A stretch of DNA of 64,000 nucleotides. It comes from Petrosia ficiformis (lineage: Eukaryota; Porifera; Demospongiae; Haplosclerida; Petrosiidae). The stretch is from positions 2,430,673 through 2,494,672 of the forward strand of contig OX345650.1 of assembly GCA_947044365.1 (NCBI GenBank), read 5' to 3'. Shown in pieces: positions 28,835 through 42,200 of this stretch (position 1 is its first letter; every line of letters begins with the position of its first letter). The translations under genes were made by a program, and so were the position numbers. The notes under the pieces were generated by a model, which was not told the origin of the DNA, ran no database searches, and saw only the letters and a program-made list of their open reading frames with translations.

Positions 28835-31800
28835 ATGGTGCCGACAAACATGGCACTTTTATTTTTTGTTTTCCTGTCTGTGTTTAAAATATCAAGCTGC
28901 CTATCTGTGGTTCACGTTGTCCCACACAGTCATTGTGATGCTGGATATAGGAAGTCTTTTGAACAATACTATGAACAAGACGTGGGTAGCATAATTAGCA
29001 CTGTACTAATCTCTCTTAAAGAGGACCCTAACAGAAAATTCGTTTGGGAGGAAGTTTCCTTTTTACAAAGATGGTGGAATGATGCTAGTGACGATCAAAA
29101 AGAACTAATGAGACAATTGATAAAAGAAGGTCGATTAGAAATGATTGGTGGAGGGTGGACAATGCACGATGAGGCTGTGAATGATGCTCGTACTATAGTA
29201 AACCAAATGACGCTTGGCTTGCAGTTTCTTCAAAAGAATCTTAACACAAGACCGAAATATGACTGGCATATTGACCCTTTTGGGCATTCTATAATGATGC
29301 CGGAGTTATATCATGCTCTTCAATACAATGCCATTGTACTCAATCGCATACCCAATCCAATTAAACAGCAGATGAAAATGAATAAGACCTTGGAATTCAA
29401 TTGGACATCACCATTCACAAATATATCAATGTTCACACATGTTCTAGGTGCACATTATTCGACTCCTAAAATTACTGGTACTGATATTGCTCAGAAAGCC
29501 CAGTCTCTAATCGACACCTGTAGGAAAAGAATGGAATGGTATAAAACAGAACATTTGCTTCTTCCATTTGGAAGTGACTTTGCTTTTAAAGATGCGACTA
29601 AAGATTTTCAAGAAATGGAAGAGACTATGAGTCACATTAATAATCAGTCAGGTGTTTTGGGTTTAGAGTTTCGCTTTTCTACTCTTAATGATTATTTTAC
29701 AGTAATTCAAAAAGATGGTGTGGATTTTCCTTCCTTTAATGGAGTTGATTTTTTTCCATACATTGCTTGTTACCCATGTAACTCAGAAATGTGTGCGAAT
29801 CAGCCATGCAATAAAGTGAAGAACGATACATACTGGAGTGGTTACTTTACTTCTAAACCAGCACAAAAGTTATTAACTCGTCAACAAGAGGCTGTAACAT
29901 CAGTTTTAGATACACTCAATAGTCTACATCCATTTAATTACAGCTTGTTAGAAAAGAGTATTTCTGTGAGTCACACTACCTCAGCTCTACTGACACATCA
30001 TGATGCGATTACAGGAACATCTTTTTCTTCCTCCTATGAAGATTACAATTTGAAGTTAGAATATGCTCTTGGTAGTGGAGAAGAAGCTATAGGTTTATTG
30101 AAGGTACATTGTAAATAATTATTAATCGAAGGGCTTAGAACCAGGGTGTTTACTATTGAGTATTCCTGTGAGAACATTCCTTTAAATTTCACTTCTATAT
30201 TTTTTAAACTACTATTACAGTTAGTTGATGAACTGTGATGTATATAGAATAGTCCAGTGGTCGAAATAACAGTTGGACATCAGACAGTTTCTGACCATTT
30301 ATCCTGTTTGTCTGAGCAGATCTCACTTTGCTTGGACATTTTGTCCTTGCAAAAAAATGAATATGACAAAAAAGACAAGAATAGTAATAAAACATTTCTT
30401 TAGAATATCAAAACTGAAAAAGCACAGAAACAAGATTGGGATGGTACCATAGCAACTACATTAAAGTAACCACTTCCACATAACTATAGCTTCTTTGTGT
30501 TTTGCTTTTAATCTAGTCATACTTGTTAGGTTATGTAGAAGTAGTTAGTTTAAATTTGTTGCTTTGACTTCTGTATATCCACTAATCTGTTGTTCATTGT
30601 TTAGAGTATGATCCTGTGCAAGGGAGATAAGAATATTCCATTATTTACAACAGATATAATGGATGCATTGGCACATCTTTCTAACACTAATATGGGTGTT
30701 ATTGTGGTGTATAACCCAAGTGATAAAACAAGGTAATGAAGACATGTTAGGATTATGCATGTAGTTTTGTATGGGTTGCCATTTGTGTCAAAATTCGATA
30801 ACAATCGATATTTAGGAAAACAATCGATATTTAGTAAATATCGATGATGCTTAGTATAGTATATATCAACGATCCTGACAAACTGGGGGGGGGGGGGGGG
30901 TCTGGGGGGGCTCTGCTCCCTCAGTTTAGGCCCTGGGATTGTTAGGGTTATCATCCATATTGTTTGAGTCAGGAGAGGCGAATATACAACATTGATGATA
31001 GCTCCAACGATCCCAGGGCCTAAACTAAGGGGGCTTCGATATATACTAGGGCTGCAACGAATAGTAGTTCTTGGTATCTGCATATTTGGTTAGTTTAACG
31101 AACGAATATCCGGATATTCACTTGCTTTCAGAGATATTTTGTCATAACTCGTTTCTAGTGAGATACATGTATTACATATTAGCTCACCATTTTGCTGTTT
31201 ACAGTTGCTATAGATGTTTATAACAACAGCCAAAGTTGTTTAAACTATCCATTCAGTACTCTACAGGTGTAGAACGCCCGTAATACAGAGCAAGAAACTT
31301 CTCCGCGGCCATTTTATTGCAATTATAATGTCACATGTTCAATTTCTACGCATGCGCAAACATTGAACGAATATCCGGATGCTAAAAATACATCCGGATA
31401 CCAAATTAACGAACGAATATCCGGATAAAGCGGATATTCGTTTCAGCCCTAATATATACACTAAGCATCGTTGATATTTACTAAATATCGATTGTTTTCC
31501 TAAATATTGATTGTTATCGAATTTTGACACAAACAGCACCCCATAGTTTTGAGTGCTGAGTGGTTGCAAAATAGTTGGACACCTATTGAGTTATAACAGT
31601 TAGACATACATATACATATACATTTACATATTTCTCTAGGCCTTGTAAAAGGAAATCTGACCTAGACTGTAGTACATGTATTGGTATATTTTACATGCTT
31701 TGTTTGCAAAGAAGCAGTTTGTTGGTCACATATAATCCTCACCATTATTATGTAGTTAGAAAGAATGATTTAAGTTTAGTTAGCAGTTGCAATAACTAAA

Positions 31801-33235
31801 TCAGGGATCATTATTTGTAAGACACATATAGCATTATGTTATATCACTTCCTACTCAGGTCTGATTATGTCATGCTGGAGTTACCTGAAGGATTATGTAT
31901 TGAGGTAATTTAGCTATTTAACTCTTAGGACATAAATGTATGTAGGTTTACCCAATTCACTAAGTATTAATGAACAAATGCTGGCAATGTTTGCTCATTC
32001 AATATGCGAGTTTTAAATGTTTCCTACATGTAAATTAGTAGATATGGGTTTATTTGCAATCGTATAGCTTTAAAATCATTTTTTGTAGTATATGAAGCAG
32101 TTATAAACAGTTACTACACGAAAACGATGCAAATTGTTTGTTAGCTTAAATTCATTAATATGCATTTTATGATCTCTTAAACTGTTTATCTTGAACTACA
32201 TTCCTGCTTAGAAAGCCTTAAAGTGTATTTTTGATATAGGTAGAGGGATAAGATATATTTTGCTGCAAAGAAAGAGTAATGCAACAGTAACTAACAACTT
32301 ATTAAATTGCACGATGAGCAATACCTCACCCATTCAAATGCTTGCATGTCAAAATTGACATTCGAAGCTTCAAATTTCAAATATTGTTTATGCTCTATCA
32401 TATAATTGTGCATAACTAGGCAATTGTTGAAAACCTGCTGACTTTGTATAAGTACTAGGGCTGGGAATCGGCTGAGTTTCTGAAATTGATTATTACTAAC
32501 TTCGATAATCAATTAAAATCAGCGGAAGTTATTAGACCAATTAACTTAATTAATGCAGGAAACTCCTCCCATTCAATTATCAAGAAGCTTTCCATATTAT
32601 ACTGTTGTATGCTTGAAAAGTAGGTCTTTTGGAATAATTGATGATTGATATCACAGATTTATAATCACTAATCAGAAGAATTTTAAATATGGATTGATTA
32701 ATTGATTAATCATCCCTGCCCTAATAAGCACTGAATTTATGGTGCAGTATTCAATTTGTAGATATTAATTTTGAATATTGAATATTCAATACAAACTACA
32801 TCCACCATGTGGTTTGATATGATATGTCTACATATTCATTCATTTTTGTACTCACTCTTGTAGTCTTGCCTGCTCCAATATGTAATATATATTCCCAAAT
32901 GTAACTTGTATTATAGTGGTTGATTGTGCAAATGACAGCATTGCTATATTCTTTTACTAGGTCTTCAGCACATATTCACGGGTTCGCAATAAGAGAGTGA
33001 TGAGTCAACAAGTACAGGATAGATTCTACATACCTCTTAGCTTGCCACCACTTGGAATGCAAACATTATATTTGCAAAAAACTGAATGTGGTACAAAGTT
33101 TGATTCCTTAAAACAGGTTCATGGTGAGTTCATTTGGTATACTTTCTAGTGTTTTATAATATTTGCTTGTGCATGGAAAAGTAGAGAAGAGACAGGCAGA
33201 CAAATGGACAGGCAGACAAATAGACAGACAGACAT

Positions 33236-33288
<53 letters not shown>

Positions 33289-36200
33289 CATAGACAAACA
33301 AAGAGACAGACAGAGACACAGACATACAGACAGACACAAAGAAAGACATACATGTACATATACAGACAGAGACACAGACATACAGACAGACATAAAGAAA
33401 GACATACATGTACATATACAGACAGAGACAGACAAACAAAGAGAGACATCATTGCTGTCAGGAAAGTAGTATGGTGAATGCCTGAATGCCCATGCTATTA
33501 GCACTCTCTGATGCAGGTTAAAGTATCTATAAAAAGACATGTGCTCACAAATTTTGTGCTTAAACCTTGGAGCATGCTAAAATGGTATATAGTATCATAC
33601 CCTCCAAGAGATACAATCCAGAGATTGAAGAAATTAAGAAATAGTGCCATCGAAACACAAAAGAAATTGGACACCTGTATAATAATTATGCACATTCAAC
33701 TTCACACTTGCATATACAAAATACACACACATACACAAAGACACATGTGATCATCATGTGATGAACAACAGTTATCAGAGAGTATGGTAGTACTCTTTAT
33801 GTAGGGATGGCAGGGAAAAAAATGGCTGCTCATACATTTCAATTGCAATTGATGAGCTGAAATCGCTGGTAATATACACACATTACACAGATAGGTTTTA
33901 ATACACACATACATGTACCAATTCATATCTAGTGTTTTTATCACTACCAACACCTTCTAGACGGCCAAAAATTGTCATTAAGGTAGAGAACCGGCGAGTG
34001 GCAAAACTGACAAAATCTGTTAATATTATTATTTTTATTTTCCAGCCAAATCATTTTTTTTTTACAACTATCACAATGATTCTAACACCATTCCAGTTGC
34101 ATTCATAGTAAAATTCTGATCCAAATTTATCGAGATGATATCTATGAAATGAGAGAGTCTCGACGACTACAAAGATTTGATCTCAAATTGGACGCCATTT
34201 TCATAAGTGTATTGAGCCATGAGGAATTTAATTATGCATGTGGATTCGTATACTCAAGCATGGAAGCTGAAAAGGCATGTTGCATTGGCATAGTACTAAC
34301 ATTTTTGAGCAAATAAATTCTTATAATAATGAATAAAGTAATTATTAATATTAAAGCCGTTGATATTATATACTATGATAAGCATTGGAATACTGAATGG
34401 TTGACACAGTGACAGACACTAATTGTAGGACTGCAGACAGTGCTGTAAGTGAAATAGAGAATAGACATCATCTGTAAGTGAAAAAGAATGCATGAATAAC
34501 AAAAGACTGATCTTTATTAATGAACAGATTGAAACAAATCTATGATTGTTTGATTTCATGATATATAACTTACACCAGCATTTCTGCAATCTACAAAAAT
34601 ATTCGCACCATTCCGAAAAAAAACAAAACAAAAAAACAATGGAAACAAGAATAATAAAAAAACATAAGCCTATATATACAGCTGAGCAAATGAAGTTCAC
34701 AGAAAAGCAGACACTCTCTTTCTAGGAAACAACATGACCGTAGCTGGAGCAGAACCACTGACCATTTGATCAGGAGGCTCATGCTCCAACCACTACGCCA
34801 CACTGCCTCCTTAAAAAAAAAAAGAGTGCCCATCAAACTGGGACATGTTGATGGGAGTGACTAACCACATATATGTATGTAAGACCGTAGTCTATCAGTT
34901 CTGTGGGGAACTGAAGTTCTATTATACCCCTGACTTAAAGTGCCGTCAGAATCCACAGGGTGGTAAGTCCCACAAATTGACCGGAAAGACTACAATTTCT
35001 AAAGTGGACCATTTAAGCCAAGAGGCGTCATCCCTCATTACCCAGGGCTCTCTTTTATTAAGGAGGCAGTGTGGCGTAGTGGTTGGAGCATGAGCCTCCT
35101 GATCAAATGGTCAGTGGTTCTGCTCCAGCTACGGTCATGTTGTTTCCTAGAAAGAGAGTGTCTGTTTTTCTGTGGACTTCATTTGCTCATATAAGACCTA
35201 TAGGATAGTTAATCCTAACCAACTTCTCTATCATAAGTACAGCTCTTTGTATTTTGCTTTATAGCAGTGTAAGTGCTTATGTAGGCTTATATGGAAGTGG
35301 TTTGTTTAATTTTGGGTCCTATGTTAGTCTCCCAAACTTTGTTTGCATGCTTTTTGGGTTTTGACGTCCTTACATCTTCTTTCATTTTTATTGAAACTGT
35401 TTTTTATTATTCATTATGTATTACACACACTCTGATGTACACACACACATGCACATACATGCAGACACACACTCATACTCGCTGACACACACTCATACTC
35501 GCTGACCCAAATAAGCAAGTTCACTCACATTAAGTAATTGTGTATTATATCATTAGAGATTTTGTAACTAAAGCAGATATCAAAATTAAATTACATAGCA
35601 CACTGGTCATTTCTTTTGTTCAACAATAAATGGCATCTTCTTTCATTACAGAGAGTTTCAACATCACCAATGAATATATCAAACTTTATTTTAATTCTAA
35701 CAATCATCTTGTTTCTTTAACTGATGTGAAAAGGAATTCATCTTTAAAATTATCAATTGAATTAACTGAGGTTCTTGAAAGTGTGGGTAAACCATTTGAT
35801 TCAGTTTGTGATGGAACTAATGTGTACACATTTGTTCCAATGGAGGGTTCTAATAGTTCCAGAAATCTATTACCTAACGATGAGGTGAGTAACATTTCAT
35901 TAAAATTCCACTACATGTACATTGCAAACACTTTATTAGTAACTTCATAATGCATTAAAATTGTAATGTTAAGAATGACAACTATAGTAATTATCTGTTG
36001 GATTAATTATTTACAAATTTACATGTACATTAAAAAAGTTGTGCTTGTGTCATTCATAAACTATAAGTATTGAAGCAGTAGAATATTGTATATTTGTCAC
36101 AATAAAATATTCATTGACTGGAATATAACTTCCTCAGTTCTTATGTGATCTAATAGCCTCCAAGTACCACAAAAAAATCATATTTATATATTATTTCCAC

Positions 36201-39200
36201 ATTAATCGGTTTATATAGCAGAGGAAATTAATGATATACATGTACATTGTGTATTTATTTAAAGCAAAGCACTTACATTTGAAGTTAGTGATCATATTGG
36301 AAAATTAAAATATGGTTTGTCATTTTTATAATGATTCCAGTTTAGAGAGCTGGGCTTATGTTCAACACATGTACTACCTCAATAAGATGTATGAATTATT
36401 TTCTTTATCAAATGAAGAGCAGCTATTTCACTCCTGAAATTATATAAATACCTCTCTTGAACACTGGTTATTATTTAAATTTTGGTTTTCAAATTATTTT
36501 TTTTATATATAGAATATTGATACAGTACTCACAGCAGATGGTCCTTTAGTTTGGGAAGTACAACAGCAGATTAGTACTGTGAGTATTTCAGTGACACACT
36601 GGGGATTTATAATTTTTAATTTTAAATATGATATTTTACAGGAGACCTGTCCAATTAGGACAACAATGAGACTATTTCATCCCTTGAGTGATTTACATAA
36701 GCAATTCATTGACATTCAGAACACGTGAGTACATTCCTAACAGTCACCACATAATTATTATTATTATAATTATTATTATATATAATATAATTTTACAGAA
36801 TTATAAACATACATCTATGTTAATATGGTTGGGAAATTTTACTTACAACCCTCATGTATAATCATAATTATGTTATAATCACATGAATTGCTTAGTGCAA
36901 CAAATACACTTGGTTGTGGAGCTAGAAAGGGACCATCATGGCAGAAAGCTTAAAGTCATTTCTTAATATTTTACTTCAATTGTAATTATTTCAGGCATTG
37001 TTTCATCAGTGATAGCATTCAAACAAGATTAATTGTTTTCACATACTCATTTGTTACCAGACGTCTTCTCAAAGTTGTGAAGTGGTAACTGTGATTTATA
37101 AAAATTGTCGTAACTGTAGAAAAAGCCGTACAATTTGAAGTCTATGGACAATTTCCAGTAGTTACTTTTGGGTTGGTCCACTTTACTTCTGATCCCTTCA
37201 ATTATAAGTTTCACTTTTCTTAATCAAAATTATTTCCAAAACAAATCATTTTGCATTGCAGTTATACATGTACAATATTTTGGTAGTAATCTAAATGAAT
37301 GTTTTTGATTTAAATACTATATTTTTATTTTTCTTGCTACATTTGAATATTGATAAAGGAAACTGGAGAGTGTTTAGTAGAACTTTAGTAATAATTTATA
37401 TTCCTAAATTATTGTCATTCATTTTATAGGATTGGTTCATTATCATCAACTCCTAACTCAATATTGTTCTCTCTGAAAACATCTCTTGAGAGTGAAGAGT
37501 TTATAACTTACACAAGTGGTATATATCCAATGGTATGTGTTATGTTGTGTTTCTGTAGGAAATTGATCACATATAACTATGCTACGTAATAATAGCAGGG
37601 TTTTATCTGGATTTTTTGTTATGGAGGGGACAGAATCGATCATGTGAAGAACACTGCTTTTAGGGGAGTCTGGGGGTGAGCCCTCTAGGAAATTATTAAA
37701 ATTTAGGCTGTCTGAGGTTGCTTCTTGTGATCACAGTGTAGCTGAAATGTTCCCTCTTCCCCCTCTGACTGTATGAAACCATGAATAGTAAGAGCTTATA
37801 ATTCATCTTAGACAGATTTACTTGACAGTCTTACCTACTGCAATGGTAGTATTTTATAAATGTTGCTCTTATAGCAAAAAAAGGTCAGACGAAAAGCGTT
37901 TAAGCACACTGTAGCAGCTCTGCTTGTCATAATGTAATCTTGTGGACAGGGTGAGTGATGTGAAAGTTATTGAGGTACTATATAAAATATTGTGTAGTCC
38001 TAAAAGTTGTGTAATACAACATTGGACATGAATGTTTTTCACAAACTAGTAAACACTTAGTTATTGACAGACATTTCATTGGCGATGTGAGAATATTTTC
38101 TTGCAGTAGTAGATCAAAAGCAATTGGGTGGAAATTTCTGTGTTGGTAATTTCAGTTTTGTCTACCAACTAAACCACTAGGACTGTCATCTGCATGTTTT
38201 CTCCTAAACCAGATCAGCTTTATACATGAGGGTAACAGAAACTCGTTTTTTTGTTTATTGTCTGATTTGTGTGTTACCTTCTTATTTTTTTGCAGACTAG
38301 AACCTATGATAACTCTAAACCATTTCAGGTATATATACTGATTTGTACATATATATTAAATAATTGTGAAATACTTATAAAATTGGCCTTGTACACATTA
38401 TATCACAATTCCTATTAAATGAATAATATCATTTGATTTGTTCATAACTACATTCCATTTTAATTGTAGCTTAAGAGGTTGTGGTAGAGTATGTTAGAGG
38501 TTGTGATCTTTTCATGCTTAGACTTGTTCCTAGAAAAACATATCCCTACGATTGCTTCGTGGTGTCATTTAGTTAGTAATCATGGCATGCCTGAAACACA
38601 ACAGACCATTATATAATTACCCTTACTGTTTAAAGGTTCTTGTAGAAAATTAGGAATATATTTCACCTAGAACAGTTATTAGTTCCAGCTTATGTGTAAG
38701 CTACAAGCAGCTTACTTCCTGCTGGTTTATAGGGCTCAAGTTTCTATTATATGCCACACCCATTAATTGACTGAGCCCCCCCCCCCTCGGAATGATGCAA
38801 CTTTAACTACATATACAATGTGTGTAAGTGACACAAGCATAATAATTATATGTAGTTTGAAACCATGGGAAAGCAATCATAGGGATGGCTCTGCAGGCAC
38901 TCTGTTAAACATTTGATAAAATTATGATATTTGCCATTCTAATTGTGAATATGATGTTTGTTATTAAATTTATGATGTGATGATACAAATATTTAATGGT
39001 TTAACCTTCAGCACATTTTAATTACTGTTTACCAACAGGGTAACTTTTATCCATTAGTTGGAAGAGTGTCCATGATAGATCATTCTAAGAAAGAGGCTCT
39101 TGTTGTGTCCACTCAACGACCGATGGCAGTCTCTGCAGATCAAGGAACACTTAACTTGCTTGTTCACAGGTACCTCCCATTTCATGCAACCCTGTAGTGT

Positions 39201-42200
39201 AAAGAATAAGAATGCATGGCAATTTTTGCAAAGTGGACCAAAGCAACTGGACTAGGTCAAGAAACAGAATAGTACCACAATACTTTAACTGTAAACAAAT
39301 GTTTTCATGTTAAAACTACTTTGATAACTCCACAAAGGTAGAAATATATTTTCAGTGGTGTAACCAGAACATTGAGGTTGGGGGTGGGTAGGGTGGCATG
39401 ATGAGGTGTGAAGCTGGGGGAATTGTTCCCAGCTTATTAATTATTCATAATGGGTATGGTTTCTATGGCATCGTCTATTTGCACTTGCGTAGCAGCAGCA
39501 CTACTTTTTATGAATTGGTGGGTTTCTCCCACCCCTAGATTTCAGATTTCAACATGCAAAAACATCTCAGCTCTAGGCCTTCTGTGCAATTCATTTGTTA
39601 GTCTCTCATAGCCGATGTCTCGCTAAAGCGAGGAAACATATGGGGAACTGTGATATAATTTGTTTCAGACAAGAATGTAATAATTAATTGATGAATTCCC
39701 GTGACACTGTGTGAGTGCGATTTTGAACAACTTTTATAGGAGGTATATTATATCTTTACAATTTGAAAACGCTCAGAATTCTAACTTACTTTGTTGGATG
39801 TAAGAACTTCTAAAAAAAGCCACAGATACCAGAATGGTTGTTCGTTAATGCAGAAAAACAGCAAGGCAAGTGTTTGAATGTTCTGTAGTCTCCAGTTACA
39901 CTATATTAAAACTTTTTGTGGTGAAAGTCATATGACCAAACGCATTTGATTGGCTTTGCAACAAATCTTCCAGCAGAAACAAAATCTGTCACAGTTTCCC
40001 CAGATGTTTACTCATTTTAGCAATATGTCGGCCGTGCGAAAGTATTCATTTGTCATCACTGAATGTATTGTGCACTATAATCCAAATACATTGACACCGG
40101 TACACAACATTGTCTGATCAATCTTTTTGGTTTAATTGTTTTTTAAATTGTTTATTCAGACGAATTCCTCTATTGTTTGATCAACGTGGAAATGATACTT
40201 CAGTTATGAATGACCATGTTCTTGTGGGAATGATTCCAACAGGTAAAAATAATTATCAGTTTTGGGAATTGATGTACTGTATATTTTCATATCAGGCTCA
40301 ATTATCTAACAAAATTTGAACTGAACCATATGTAAAGGGGAAAAGATAAGAGTAATAAAAATGTCTAGTAGTCCCCTAACAATTTCCATATCTACATATT
40401 ATCAGGAGCTTATGAGCGCCATGAAGGAGTGTCAAACTCCATTATATTTTGCAAAACCATCTGTTGTCGAATCACACTTGTGCAAACTGCCTTATATGGT
40501 AAACCACTGTAAACTGCATAAGTGATTTAAGTAGGCGTGATAAGTGTTTTTTTAAATAAAATTAAAAAATAAAATAATTATTAATTGTGTGCATCTAACA
40601 AGAAGAGTAGAAGTAGTCTGTATAGTCCCCACTTCTATGCAGATCTACTATAGTCAGCAAAGGATAAGTGCTACCATGCTCTGTAACGAAAGTGTACTGT
40701 GTTACGTGTACAGGGTGTACAAAAGGACTAAGCAATATCTAATGAGTTTGTTACCAGGAGTAGGATTTGAAACCGCCTTGTATAAAGTTGTATTCAAGCT
40801 TTCTTCTCAAGTTTCTTCTTGGCTTGTAGAACTTGCGTTTCGGGCTTCCAGTTTGTTTGAAGTGTTGTGTCCCATTTGAAGTGTTCCATCCCAGAAATCT
40901 GTGCATTGGTTCTATTGATCACAATTTCATCTAAATGATGAATCTACTTCAGAGTGTGGTTTGTCTGTTCTTCTGTACGACCTCATTCAACATTGTTTTC
41001 TTGACTATGATTCTGATAATTGCCCACTCACTTCAGAACAATTACCTTGCCTTTTGACCATATTTGTAAGTTTTGCTAAAAGTGTGATTCGACAACAGAT
41101 CGTTAGTGCAGTTTGACGCTCCTTTTCACCTTTTCAGCAATTGTGAATTACATGTACATGTTGCTTCTGCTTTCATTCTCAAAGTGTATGTTGATTATCT
41201 GAATAGTGTACATGTATGTTTAAAAGAAGAGGGTGATGAACATTAAAGGTACTGACAGTGCTATATTTGCCATATAGAGCACAGTTCAGTACCACACCTG
41301 GTATTATATTTTCCAAACCACAACACACTTAACTTTGGTTTAGTGAAAGAATGCCAAAGTACTTCATTCTTCTTCTCCATTGCTAGTGATATTCATCAAT
41401 TCAAACTACTATAAATCAGTAAAAGTACTGTTTTTGCTTGTATTGTACTGGAAAATGTGGTGGTGAAGGTGGGGTCTCAAAACCTATTACAGCACTTGGC
41501 TACATCTAATGCTATCTGTATGAGCTTTCAACTCCACCCCTCATGTCCATATAGCACTTGCACCAGTGCTTTGACTAATACATATAATATATTATATATA
41601 TGTGTGTGTATATGTATATATATAGTGTGTAATAATGTTCTGCATCTCAGGTGGATTTGTTTTAGTTTAGTTTTAGTTTAAACCAAAAGCGGAATAGAAC
41701 TAAAAACGCTGCTATAAAAATAATGATAGTTTTAGTATGAAAGACAATGGTAAAGTATACATGTACATGTACATGTATGTAACATTAAAATAATATACAT
41801 GTAATAGATGGTATTAAATTTTAGTACATGTAGTTATGGATATAGTACAAATGCTTGATTAATTCTTTTGTATATTATTATTATTCAGATGATGTTGTTG
41901 ATTTATCTTATGAGGCTATGAGTTACTGTCAGTCACCTTTCTCAGTACATGTTGCTGTTATTGATAATCAAAAGAAATGGACAGATAATTGTCAAACAGA
42001 ATGGAATCCTGTCAAAGAATCCTTACCAAAGGTGTGGTATAGATATGAAGCATAAATGTATCAAGGTTGTACCTATAACTGTATTTACTTATATTCCTAT
42101 ACTTCTATGCTTGGAATGACTGTCTGTGGATCCAGATACCAATACTAATGATAATAAAATCATTGGAATGACAGTATCTGTGGATCCAGATACCAATACT

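Noticed and set aside
33108..33477. Cys/Val/Leu-rich open frames on both strands
   Set aside because: Translation of CA and GACA simple repeats in mannosidase intron 4.
35060..35132. Possible tRNA gene
   Set aside because: Boxes A and B are present, but acceptor and anticodon stems do not form. The inverted duplicate and extended tail point to a SINE.
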